Origin: Russula earlei
Lineage: Eukaryota; Basidiomycota; Agaricomycetes; Russulales; Russulaceae
DNA: 64,000 nt
Assembly (NCBI GenBank): GCA_025769875.1
Contig: JAGFNK010000047.1
Span: 1-64,000 of the forward strand
Direction: 5' to 3'
Both the position numbers and the translations under genes were made by a program. Shown here in pieces: positions 40,890 through 52,581 of the stretch. The stretch's first letter is position 1. The number at the start of each line of letters is the position of its first letter. The notes under the pieces are model-generated. The model made no database searches and was not told where the DNA came from. It saw nothing but the letters and a program-made list of their open reading frames with translations.

Positions 40890-43800
40890 TCATCTCCACT
40901 CCGGCCTTCCATCCTTCCTCGTCCTCATCACGCCAGTCGTCGCACCGGCGGCCAGCCGCCCCGCGCTCCTCTGTCTCCGTAGTTCCAAAGCACGGGCATC
41001 GATCTCTCTCGATCGCTCCATGTCTTCAAAGCTGCTCACAAGGTCCTTCACGCTCCCACCACTGGTCCTCCGACTCTCGGGTATCTTTATTGCACCCGAA
41101 GCCGCAGGAGGTGGAGACACGGGCCGTAGATCGACCATTCGCTTCGGTACTCGCGGTATCATCGGAATTCGGCTAGGTTGGGGAGCTTGCTGCAGATGAA
41201 CGAGCTCCTTTGGGTGTGCCGGGCGCGGCGCCGGTCTGGGCTGCGGCGTTATCACTGGGCCACGCGGCTTCTCCAACAACTCGGGTGGAGGAAGAGGTAA
41301 GCCCGGACGAACGGGCTCGTGTTTCTTCTGCGCCGGCGTCTTCTTCTTGAGAGTGGGAAGGTACGAGAAAATAAACCCTTTCATCCGACTACCCACTGAA
41401 GGCGTCGACGGAACCTCCTGTACCGACTCATCTGGTATCGTGTGTGATGTCGCGCCAGTCACGACTCCATTATTATCAGCAGCAGGACTGGGAAGCGCAG
41501 CAAGTTCGCCTGGAGTACTGGATCCTGGATTGTCGTGCACGCTCAGCGACTTTGCCTCTTCCAATAAGTGTGAGTAACGTGGAGCCATGAGCGAAGCCGG
41601 GAGTCGTGGGGCAGGCTGGGTCTCGAAAGCAGGGGCGGCGAGCCTGGGCTGTGTTGCACCGACTCCATGCCGTCGCGCGGGATGCACTGGCGTGAAGTCA
41701 GGGACAGTAGGAGTGGATGAGACTGACGAGAAGCGCAGGGTCGGTGTGGCTGGTGCACCTCGTCCGTCACGCTGCTTCTTCTGCAGAGCCTTGGCGCGTT
41801 TCAACAGATCCTCCCTGCATCTAGGTGAGTAAATGAGGGAAAGCGGAAACACCCTGAACCTACCATTCGAATGCTGGTCCGAGACCAGCAACAAACTCTT
41901 CACCGCCAAAGATATCCTCGAATCGCCGGACAACGTCCTCGAGCTCAACCGCATCAACGTCACCAAGGACTCCCTCGCTACCCCATCGTGCACCAACTTG
42001 GAGCCTTGCGTCAGTAAAGCATGCGTCAAGCAACTTCCAATCACTGCGTGACCATTCACGGGGCCCATCCGTGTCGATCACCAACGGAGCCTCAGGTCGC
42101 CGAAAATATGAGGGTGCAGGAGAAGGCGTCCTGAAAGCTGACTGAGGACGGCTCAAGAATGTCGGGGAATCCAGCTCGGATTCAACCTCATGCAATAATT
42201 CAGGAAGCGTCATAGACGGACTGCCGGCCATCACGACGCGCCCGTCGACCACGACACCAAACGAACGACGGGGAGAACGCGAAGACTTGGAAACACCGGC
42301 GCTTGTGAGGTTCCCGCGCCGGGCTTTGCGGATAAGAGACTCCACCGAACGATTCTTGCGAGCCTTCATGACAAGGTCCCAATCATGCTACGGACAAAAT
42401 TAGAAGGAAAAAACACAACTATGGGTGCTGGAACATACCTGTTTCAGGATTGCAGCGGCCCGCGCAGCAGCCCAGGGGTCATCGCTGACAACCTTGATCA
42501 CGCCAAAATCGCTCTCGTCACCGCTGTCCCCTTCAGATTCCGCGTCCGCTGCTTCAACCATGGGCTCGTCAACTTCCACGGACTCTTCGAGTAATTGGGG
42601 CTCGGCGGTCCGCTGTCGCGGCGACGTGAAAGGTCCTGGTTCTTCGGACAACGCACGGTCCACGATCTCTTCGTCCGTGCGCTCCTCTCCGACGAGTTCG
42701 CCATCGCCGCTGTCAAGCTGGACACCAAAATTTCGGTGGAAATGATATCCTCGTGTTGGGCGACAACAGGATGGAAATTGGCAACCGTTTCGTCTCGTTC
42801 TTGGGACGGCGTATTTCCGTTCTGATTCGAGTTTTCATCTCCGGGTTCACAGTTCTCCCTCATATCCTGTTGGGGATAAGTAGGTATTTCCCCGAAATTG
42901 TCGAGCGCTTCATCGCTGCCATCTTGGACAGAAGGCGCGGCCTCGATATGGGAAGTGACCCTAACGTGATTGTCGTTGGCAAGAAGAACACTCGGTGGCG
43001 TGATGAGTCCCATCTCCGATGTTTCCGTAGCCTTGGCATGTTCTTCCTGCACTTCAATCTCACTTCCTTGCACGTCCTCGAGGGCTTCTGGAACACGGCG
43101 ATCCTCGATCTCTTCCACGCGGAATTGGGGCCGCGCAGGTGAGAGATCCGTGTCACTGCTTCCGTCGGCGCCATTGTCCATTTCATCCTCAAGGATGGGA
43201 TCGGCTCCGTGAGGGAAGGGGCTGATCGGGCGACCCCATTGCTCAATTCTCTCTCTCGTAGTACTGGTTGGGGGGTCTGCCTTGGTCGGTACATGCACCA
43301 CGCGAAACCGGCCCGTATATTCGCCCTCGTGCTCCAAGCCATCGCCGTCAGACGAACTCGAAAAGTCTTCGCCATCTGCGGCAAAGTTGAACACCGGTTG
43401 CTCAGGAAGATCGGGGTCCTCGTGATCATCAACATCAGAGGGGATGCCCGGGAGGGGAAAATCAAGTGCGCAGCGATTGATGGGCGACGACTGCCTCCCA
43501 GGGCCGGGAGGTGTGCTCTCGAGAAGGGGAGTTTCGCGTGCGTTCGTCGGGACTGGTGGCCGTGGGCGTCGTGGACGACCATGGAGCAGGATGGGGTCAT
43601 CTGTGGGCGACGGAGGAGGAAGACGAGACAAGTCGATCTCGGGGGGCTCCTTCTTGATCGTGACCTTGAGGGTCTTCTTGCGCTTACTCGACTTTGAAAC
43701 GCGTGGACTGGAAAGGAATACCTCACGGGGGGGCGTGAACCGTTCAGCCGGAGGCTCATAGGCGGGAAGGGGCGTAGAAGATCGGGCGCGCGCGGACAGG

Positions 43801-44657
43801 TGCTGACGGGTATGCGAAAGGACGGGAGGAATGTAATCCGCCTTGTCGTTCTCGGCGTGAGGTGAACGGAGGAGGGTCGGACTCCGCCCGAGCTTGGTGG
43901 CTGGACTGACGGACAGAGCACGAGAGCGTGCAAGGCGATCGGGTTTGATACTCTCAGGAGGGGGAGCGTTGCTCTGGCGCGGCTTCCTCGCGACGGCAGA
44001 GGCGTTTGCAAAGGGATGCCCATCGTTCCCGGCGTCGCCCTCCTCCTCTGATACGCATCGGCGGCTGTTAAAAAGGGCGAATCGAACGACAGCTGACAGA
44101 GATCGACTCGCCTGCATCCGATCCGACGCGAGATCTACGCGTCTGTTTACGCGCTTTCGGATTGGGACTCGCCTCTGCGACCCGCTGGGACCGATCTGGC
44201 CCGTCGACGTCGTGTAAGGGGTGCGATGGGAACGCGGGGCGTTTGCGCTTGGATGAACTACTGCCGGCGTCCGCGACGTGACGCGGAGGTGAGGCGGACT
44301 CCGAACCAGCTCGTGTCCACGAGGACTGGCGTCAAGATCGGTCGGTGAGTGAGGGGGGCCAAAAACGGGAGGAGGTATGGGGCTGTAACGCACAGACTGG
44401 CGGCTGGTCCCCGTCCGCGCAGGGTCCTCTGGAGGAGGGCTTATGAGAGACTTTGCGGCGTCCGAGTCGACCGCGAACTGGGACGCTTGCGGGGTCAAGA
44501 GGCCTGTGTTGAACACGTCTTGGAAGGGAGCAGGTGGGTGAGGGGTGAGGACTCGGGTGGTGTCGCGCTTGGTGGGGGAAGATTTCGAAGGAAGGGAGTG
44601 CATAAGAGAGGAGGGACGGGCGAGACGGACGACGGGAAAAGGCGGCGTATTCTCCAT
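40890..44657 (-). CDS. large, mostly disordered protein of unknown function
   Basis: About 1,150 residues over at least four exons. The start at 44657 (MENTPPFPVVRLARPSSLMH) was preferred to an upstream ATG at 44951 because the extra part reads like a leader. Most of the protein is Pro/Ser/Arg-rich with basic patches (SKRKKTLKVTIKKEP) and many S/T-P sites, typical of a CDK-regulated nuclear protein. A folded-looking helical segment lies near 41860-42100: EWSRSDWKLLDACFTDARLQ and VRRFEDIFGGEEFVAG. The last exon ends with VKDLVSSFEDMERSREIDAR and a basic tail. I cannot name the family; the SDWKLLDACF block is the part most likely to be conserved. Inner introns (for example about 42700 and 44060-44110) were set by frame change only. 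Confidence 0.6.
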
Positions 44658-45482
44658 AAGGTGAGACTTGGGCTCGCTCGCTCGCTCGAGGGTGGTGAAG
44701 GCAACGGATTCTAATTGTGGTCGGTCAGTCGGTCGGTCGTTCAAGGCCAAGGCGAAACCAAAAAAGTTGAACGGCAAGAACACACCAATCACGTGACATA
44801 CACGTGACTCTCGAAACCAACCGACAAAGGACCTTGTCTGCTGGGATCTGGAATATTCATTGACCTTGATGATCACCCTCTCACTCCACTCCGCAGATGC
44901 GACCCCATTTCTGATGTCACCTCCAATCGCATGTTGCCTGATTGCCATCATAAAGTGGTTTGCGTGTGTCCGTCCCCCGGGCCGCTCATGGCAGCAACGG
45001 GGGGCCAGCTGACTCTCTCTTCTTCCCTGTCGTTCCGGTCAAGATTGCAGTATTTGGGCAGCTGATCGCCCTGCCACAGTTTCCGCGCCACTGGCGGAGG
45101 TTTTACATCTAAGGTATTACATCTCACCACCTTCCCTCCTTATCTCTACCCCCCCTACCCTCGTGACCACTTGGTGTACACCAAAAGCGCCTTAAAATTA
45201 TTTTCCGATTCGATCTCAAACTCTATCGCCGACACATAACACCACCTAGCATCCCTTTTTCATCGTATATCGATGTTTCCTACCAACTCGACAATCCTTA
45301 TGACCGTATACGACGACCAAAAATTTCCACCCGGGTGCACACTAGTGATAGTCATCGAATCATATGACAAAGCCCGTCTTCCCACCTCCGTCAGCCTCCT
45401 GCCCGAAAGCGACTAGTATGGTTATGTCTACATCGTCATGCATCTAAGACATACTAGTCCTGTACACACGCGAACCACGACC
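44658..45482. other. intergenic, nothing recognised
   Basis: Upstream region of the disordered protein and downstream region of the small gene that follows, both minus strand. No further gene seen. Confidence 0.5.
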
Positions 45483-46198
45483 CTACTTCTGCTTATCTGA
45501 ATTCGAATCTTCGACGTGGCGAGGAATGGCGCAAACGAATTCAACCTCCTCCCCAAACGCCGTTTCCAAACCTGGCGCGCCCATTGCGCTCCCCAGAGTG
45601 ACTACCGGAACCCCGTGTACATGTACGGAAGATTGCTGCGTGATCTCAAGAGCTTGTGCTCGAAAGATGTTCGGCCGAGATGCCCCCGTCGGGTTTGCTG
45701 TTCGCACCATGTGCCGCGCTTCTGCATGTATTGTGTCTTCTCTTATTACCACCAGTCCCAGATCCAACGAAACTCGTCCTCGCCTGGCCCCCCGTGGGCG
45801 CGCCCTGGGTGTCATCAAGCCGAAAAATGATCACAGCGTCTTGAGCCATGATAAACCCATTCGTCCACACATCACCTGGTTTTGATTGAGGAAAAGAATA
45901 AGAAGAAAGAAGAAGCTGGACGCCAGCAGGTGGGAAAGGGGCGTCGCGGCCAGGCCACGCTGCAAGTGTCCCTCGCGACTGCTGCGCCCCAGAGGCCAGC
46001 TGGCACTGCCTTACCATCCGGGCGCTGTGGTGTCATTTCACTGCCGACAGCGGCGGCCTTCGCCTGGGCGCGTGTTGCGACACGTGTGCTGAGCGGCGAA
46101 TTGAGCTCTTGCCGCAGGCGGGGGCAGCGCGATACTGTGATGTATGGAGTGGGGCCCACTCCGACGTGCAGGCGGTCGGCTCGTACGGCATCTGCCAT
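45483..46198 (-). CDS. small protein of unknown function
   Basis: Three exons (46015-46198, 45750-45875, 45483-45652) with canonical introns of 139 and 97 nt join in phase to 159 residues, starting MADAVRADRLHVGVGPTPYI. A start at 46216 would add six residues. Visible segments are WTNGFIMAQDAVIIFRLDD and VHGVPVVTLGSAMGAPGLE, which alternate hydrophobic residues like beta strands, and a charged end EDSNSDKQK. No signal peptide, membrane helix or known motif. The model rests on splice phase and on the protein-like look of exons 2 and 3; a conserved homolog would be needed to confirm it. Confidence 0.4.
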
Positions 46199-46602
46199 GC
46201 GTGCGCGTTCATTCATGGGGATGCGGTGCCTTTCCCATCACGTTCCCCCACAAAATGCTTCCATTGACTTGAAACCTACACGAGGTGGAGAGAGGCGCAT
46301 CGCCTTATTTCGAACTGAATTCAAAGTGCTGAGGCGGATAGATTCGCGTTGAGTGGCGCGGTCATCGCCCCATATACGTCAACACCGATTATACAAGGAT
46401 CGAGCACGGGGACAAGGCGAGGGTGGGGAACATGTATGGTACGTGGTAGGTAAACGGAACGAGAGAAATGAAAGCAGTCCTTTAGAGAGACCAATCTCTA
46501 GGTTACACACAGCGTGAGAAAAAGCGTAAAAAAAAAAAAAGGTACGTTATCATGCGGGACCAGAGCTTCTCACGGCCTGGGCCAGCTCGTGTCGTTGCAC
46601 TT
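46199..46602. other. intergenic, nothing recognised
   Basis: Upstream of the small gene and downstream of the P450. An A13 run lies at about 46528-46540. No gene seen. Confidence 0.5.
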
Positions 46603-48737
46603 TCATAATTTCATCAACGTGACTTCCTCCTCCGCGTCAAGCAATGCATGCACTCGGTCATGCCTTGGCGTAAGAGTGATCCGATATGGCAGTGGCGTGC
46701 GCCCGGACTCGCCCTCGTATTCCTCCAGGGAGATGGGCTCGTCCGGCAACGATCGGATGTCGAATGCCCAGAGCAACCGTGAGATGGCGAGCCACAGCTC
46801 CCGCTCTGCGACGTGCATACCCGGACAGATTCGACGCCTGCGGCGCAAACAAATTAGTAAAAGCGAGGAGAAAGAAGGTCGGCAAAGAGAGCCGGTGACG
46901 GCGGACTGGAAGAAGGGAAATACTTTGTACGTACCCAGCGCCGAACGCCCAGTGGTCTCGATCCATTGCGTTGGGGAGCTTGCTCGATTCGGCACAGGTC
47001 AATGTGTCGCCCAGGTAGCGATCAGGGTTGAAACAAAATCTGGGGCAGGAGACCTTCTCAGTTTCGAATCGAAATCAACGGGAGGACGGTGTGTACGCAC
47101 GAGTCCGGATATTTTTCCTCGTTGTGATGAATGTCGTAGCAGTTTAGAACGAGCGCAGTGTTCTTCGGTATGTACATCCCATTGTATACAAAATCTTCGG
47201 TCGAAAAATGCGGCGTCGCCATCCAAAACGGCGAATGGATGCGCCCCGTCTAAACGAGTCACGGGACGGCAGGTGTTAGAAGCGACGGACGACATCGCCA
47301 ATATTCGTATCCTTACCTCCTTGATAATGGCCCGGATGTACGGCAGGCGTTGCTCGTCTTCTGCTCTCGGCCAATGTTCCCGACCGATGACCCTGTCAAG
47401 TTCTTCATGGGCCCGCGCTAGGACCTCCGGATGAGATGCGATGAGAGCCAGGAACCACAGAATGACGCCCGAAGTCTATAAATGGCAGTGCCTCGTTTAG
47501 TCGACGATTCAGGATGGATACGGTTAGACCTCCTTACGGAGTGAACGCCGCCGAGGGTGAACACAGCGGATAGCATGCACAAGTCTTCCCAGTCTAGCTT
47601 TTCTTGCTCTTGCGTCAGAAGGAGCGTCTTGACGAGACAGTCGGGCACGTCCTCCCCGGCGTCCATGCGCGCTTTCACCCGCATGATCATGGCACCGTAA
47701 ACGTCCATGATCCCGTCATGTAACCTTCGGCCACGTGATCGCGTGGGAGTGGGAATCCACTGAAGTGGTTCGATAAAGTCGACAATGTTTGACCAGGGAC
47801 CTGGGGGCACCCTCGGTTAAGGTTCCTGGCCTGTCATATAAAAGGAGTTTATTACCTGTGAGATCCATGAACTCGGTAGCCATCGCAAGCGCGCGCTCCG
47901 TCAGTGGATCTAGGGTGGAATCGGTCCGCGTTGCAAATGATATCGTCAACATGTTGCTGCAGGTGACACGTCGTAATCTATCAGACCCTCACGTCGACGC
48001 AAAGATGAGAGATGTGGCCACCCACTTCAAGGCATAACGACCGGCAAAGTGCGCTGGATTGATCGGTATCGCGCCCATCTTCGTCTCGTAATACATCGAT
48101 CGGATTAAGATGTGGGCTTCATAATCCAGAACGGAAGCGTATCCCTGGATAGCCTTTGGGGTAAGCAGCTGCATGGCGATTCTTCGGTGCTGTCGCCTGT
48201 GGAGAAAACGTCATTCGCCTGGCCCGGCAGATAGTCGCTCTCCCGGAGCTTACCACTTGTCGTTATACGGACTCGCGGTGATGGCACGGCCATGCAGTAT
48301 CGTCTGATTTTTCATGAAGAATCGCTTGCGACTGGAAAAGATTGCTCCGTTGGAGACCAGCAAGTCCTTCGCAACACGCGCGTCCGAAATCACGACAAAG
48401 AGTTGGTTGCCCATCCAGACTGAGAAGAGTGGCCCATATATCCTCGACCAGGCCCGAAGAGCGCGCTCAGGATAGCGGCGAAGGAAATAGTAGCGAAGCA
48501 GTGGGCCGGGAGGGATGGGGTAGCCATCTTTATCTTCGATGTTTCTCCGAAAGATGTGGGGATAGATGAAAGAAATTGCTAAAACTACAAGTAAGACGGA
48601 AAACCTCAAGACGGACAGTGGGGTAGTCTGTGAAGAGAAGCCATTTGTTAGCGGTGTAGGCCATCCAGCGAATGAGGACTTACAGAGAAGAGGGCGAGAA
48701 GACCCGTGTCCGGTAGGTTGTACGTGAGATATACCAT
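46603..48737 (-). CDS. cytochrome P450 monooxygenase
   Basis: Membrane-bound heme monooxygenase of the O-methylsterigmatocystin oxidoreductase-like group common in basidiomycetes. N-terminal hydrophobic anchor (SVLLVVLAISFIYPHIF), Pro-rich hinge YPIPPGP, SVWMGNQLFVVISDARVAKD. The I-helix lies in the exon pieces ending MLSAVFTLGG and beginning TSGVILWFLAL. ExxR is formed across an intron (KE plus TGR). Then PFWMATPHFSTEDFVYNGMY, and the heme loop FGAG plus RRICPG, also split by an intron, with Cys as the fifth heme ligand. It ends EEEVTLMKL. The start is uncertain: 48737 is the first ATG in the frame that leads into the anchor, but an additional upstream exon cannot be excluded. The substrate is unknown, and no biosynthetic cluster genes are nearby. 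Confidence 0.85.
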
Positions 48738-51700
48738 GAGTGGGGAGGTCGTAAGGATAAAGTACACAGAGATTTTACAAGCCCGGTCGATAGGCCAGGG
48801 AATGAGAGTCGGGAGACTGCTCTTAAGGTCTGGATTGTCATCCTCGCGCCATTTAAATCGTCCACGAGCACACCTTCTGTGAATATTTATTTTTCATACA
48901 TTCCGCGGCGTAGGTGCCTGAGACGAATTAATGGATTCAAAGTCGACCGATGCATCTAAAAGGAAGGTTTGCAAGTTGGGAATAGTGCGAGCGATCGGAC
49001 CCGAAAAGATGGTCCACGGTCGCTCTTCGTTCGTTTCGATGTAGTGGTGATAACGTGCATTTGAATTTTTTTTCGACAAGGTCGGCTAAAAGGTGGTGTG
49101 GGTAAGGCAACGTGCGCAACTGCCTAATCCTGCTGAGCTGGTCGTCATCACTCGGCGCCTAGTGGCGATGTCCTGGAAGATCTCAGCCCTCATGTTTCAC
49201 CGGAAGCTGTGGGCGTTTATGGCCCCCATAATGGGGTCCACAGTTTCTCCGAGAGGGAACTGGGCTGATGAAAGGTATGTCCACCAACCAATTACTCAAC
49301 TTGGCGCCACCTTCACGCACCGTTGTTCTCGGGACGTGAGAGAGATCACTCAGCTGCAATTATTCGAAAGAAGTTATCCCAACAGCCAATCAGATGAGAC
49401 GCATTTACCAAACGTACGACAAATCGTGCTGCCGTGGCCAAGCGCGCGAGGGAGCCTGAGGGCTACTCGGAAGAGCTACACACAAGCAAAATTGTCGGCA
49501 ACTCGATTGAAAGACGATTCCACATGAAAGAGGGTTTGGGGGAGGTATTGGTATGGTGTGGGTATAGGCACCAGCCACCGTGGCTATTATGACTAGCCAA
49601 GTGCCAGGGCCGTAAAGAATAAGTAAGGCAAGATTGAAGCGAGGCGGTGTTGTGTGGCGGGCAGGGAGCACGTGCCGCTGGACTGACGTATGATGATCGT
49701 GATCGATGATGTCCTTTGGAGATAATACTGCTGAACAAAAGCGAAAGATGATCGCTGCTCGGACAAAGATACGCGCACAACTTTGCACGAGGCAACTTCT
49801 CATCTTCGTTAGCAGTCTCTACCAGTCCCAGTGAGTTCCATCTCGCAGTCTTTGACCCTTGAGGTCCGCTCCACTACCGGGGTCTACATATTGAAGATCG
49901 CACCGTGGCGTTCCATCACTTTGAGCGTCCGACGCTCAAACTTTGAACGTAGAACCCTGGAAATCTGCACCCTCCAATTTATTTTATTTTTACTAGTCTC
50001 CAACCGGACAACGGCCTGACTTTGTCATGTCCTTGTCCTTGGCGCGGATCTCTCTCCCCCTTCCACTGCCATCCCATCTCGACACAGCTCGCCACCAACT
50101 GGCATGATAAAAAGTGCTGTCCACCTCGTCCCGTTCCTGGTCTCAATACAAATGTTGCGCATTTGGGCAAGCATCGCGGAGTATGACGGGGGCTGGGACT
50201 CGATGGTCCATATCCATTGTCTGTCATCCATCAGGGGCTATCTATCATAACGCGGGCTGCGCCCAAGTGCGTGCTAACCGGAACACTTCACCGGTTTACG
50301 ACAATCCTTTGACAACAATACCACTTCGTTGGGCATTCCAGTCCTCTGCCGTCTCGTCCCGACATGTTTTCCACGCGGTATCATCTTGCCTCCGGTCACG
50401 ACCTTATTGTTGGCTTACGCTGTTTGGCATTTTTGGGTAGCTATTTTTGTCCTGCTTCGAGCTGTGCGCCGAAGCCTGTCGCAGAAGCCTTACAGATTAG
50501 GACTCGGTTGAATCTCTTATCGGGAAACACTATGCTTCTCCTGAGCCGATCCTGGTCTTACCGAGGATCGCAGTAGGGATGCCCACACGCAAGGAGAGAG
50601 AGGCTAGTCTGTCGATAAACGGAGATACGCCGTCAACGTGATACCACCAGAACTGCGCCTTGTCACCACCTGCTTCGTATGACTGCGTTCCACACAGGGC
50701 TACAGTTCCAAACAGGTACTGATGCTGATATATTCCGACCTATACCCTGATTGAGATGGCAGACCACGCTCACACTCACTAGTACACACACGCCGCCCAC
50801 ACCGCGCTCGATGCACAGCCCATATTAATCTTCCCATTCTCTGCCGTCTTTTACTTCTCCCCCGGTGAGCACGCGTGATTAGATTGATTAGATTTGGGAG
50901 ATCGCTTTCCGGCTTATCAGTACTTCCACGGTACGATTCTTATATATTTTTCTCATTCTTTTCGGGTCTCTGTCATAGACAGAACTGATCGCCTTGTACC
51001 CGGACCTTTGCAAGGGCAGTCTCACTTATTAGGCGCTGATACAGCCAGCCGTCCACCGTCGACGATAAGATGTGGTGTCCCGAATGTAGGTGCTAGTGCC
51101 GCTCACTCATCGGCGTCCGTGGATCCCCTACATCACTCATCCAGGGCTTGTCTAATATGTCATTTAACCTGAGGGCGTTGTGTGGCTGCTGATACGTTCA
51201 TTCATTCATACACACACACATACCTACATTCGTCCCTTCTGGCCAGCCCTTAGCGGTCTTACGTGAATACTGCGCATTCGTGCAATCCAGTTACGCGCGA
51301 GACTAGACGCAAGACAAGACGCACGGCGCACGATCACGAGAGACGATATCTCACACCGCTAGGCCTGCTGCTAGCGTGTGCTCGCGCTTCTTTTCCAGCC
51401 CGAGAAGCGACCGTTTCACGGCCCTCTTCGAAGTTGGATCGATCTTCACGCGGTCACGGAAGCTCAGTCTTGCCCGCGCGTGAATAAACAAAAGTGGATG
51501 CCCTGACGGGACCATATCGATGGCAAACGCACACACGCCGTGCTACAATACAATACAATGCAACGCAATACAATACAATACGGGGGGCGACCGGCAGTGC
51601 AGGCAGAAGAGAGGGGGGCGACGGAGACTCGGACATGTGTCAACTCGTCGCTCGCTACCAACGCACGGCACGTCACAGTCAGGCCCCAGGTCGGGTCGGA

Positions 51701-52581
51701 CAAGAGAAAAAAACCCAAAAAATAATGATGATGATGATAATAATGATAATAATGCCAAAAATAATACCCCGCTGCTGGTCAGACTCGGAGTTCACTGACA
51801 GTCCCGGGCCTGTCAGGCCTGACAATTGGCAGCACGGGGCCAGCACGGGGCGACTTGAAATAAATTGGACCGGTCAGCTGACTTTGCCCGCACCGGAATT
51901 CCTAACCGTCCCCCCATGGATGGACCGGGTCGGGAAAAAGAAAAAAAAAAAAAAAGGGCGACAGGTGTCAGTGAGGGGTGCTAACAAAACTGGCTCTGGG
52001 CTGGGCTGCTGGGAAGCTTCGCTTCGGAAAGAGCAGCCGACGGAGGGCCGAACGGTCATTCGATCAAGATCATCATCATCACACAATCACTTATGTGGTG
52101 GTACAGTGGTCGTCTTGCTTGTTTGCCGTGCATCCCGCGTGCTTTACCACATACTGCATCCCTCGTTCGGCCACCTTGTGCAATCGGGTTATGCTCCACC
52201 GCCCTCGTCTCAGCACTTGCCCTCCTTTGGGATCTCTCTCTCACGGCAACCTTTATCTTTGCCGAACAGACAGATTGTCTGTTCGGCTGATTCATTGGAT
52301 TTTCGGAGATCCAGTTCCTGACTGACATGATGACAATTTTTTTAATTGTGCCATTAACGGAAGTCGGTTGTACGGTGCGTGGGCCGTCCACATGACCGAC
52401 ATAACCGTACACGTACTAACTAGCGTGAATGGTACTGTACTATGGCACGGTTAGTAGAAAATAATACAACACCCAGGCCAGAACCCATTGACAGTCGAGT
52501 CCAGTGCAAAACAAGCAACCCAGGACCAAGATAGAGGACCTGCCCTCCCCTGTCCAGCCAGAGATCGCCTCGCCCCCTCAT
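48738..52581. other. 3.8 kb without a recognisable gene
   Basis: Only short frames on both strands, none with motifs or consistent splicing. Contains simple repeats: about seven CAATA-type pentamers at 51546-51581 and a GAT/AAT stretch at 51724-51754, plus an A15 run near 51942. It may be regulatory space, remnants of old elements, or hold noncoding RNA that I cannot see. Confidence 0.5.
51546..51581. repeat. CAATA pentamer microsatellite
   Basis: Seven imperfect units of CAATA (with CAATG and CAACG variants) in a row. A second simple repeat of ATG/ATA triplets lies at 51724-51754. Confidence 0.8.

Noticed and set aside
45526..45885. Plus-strand frame of 119 codons
   Set aside because: Opposite to the spliced small gene on the minus strand, and Cys/Arg-rich as expected for a shadow frame.
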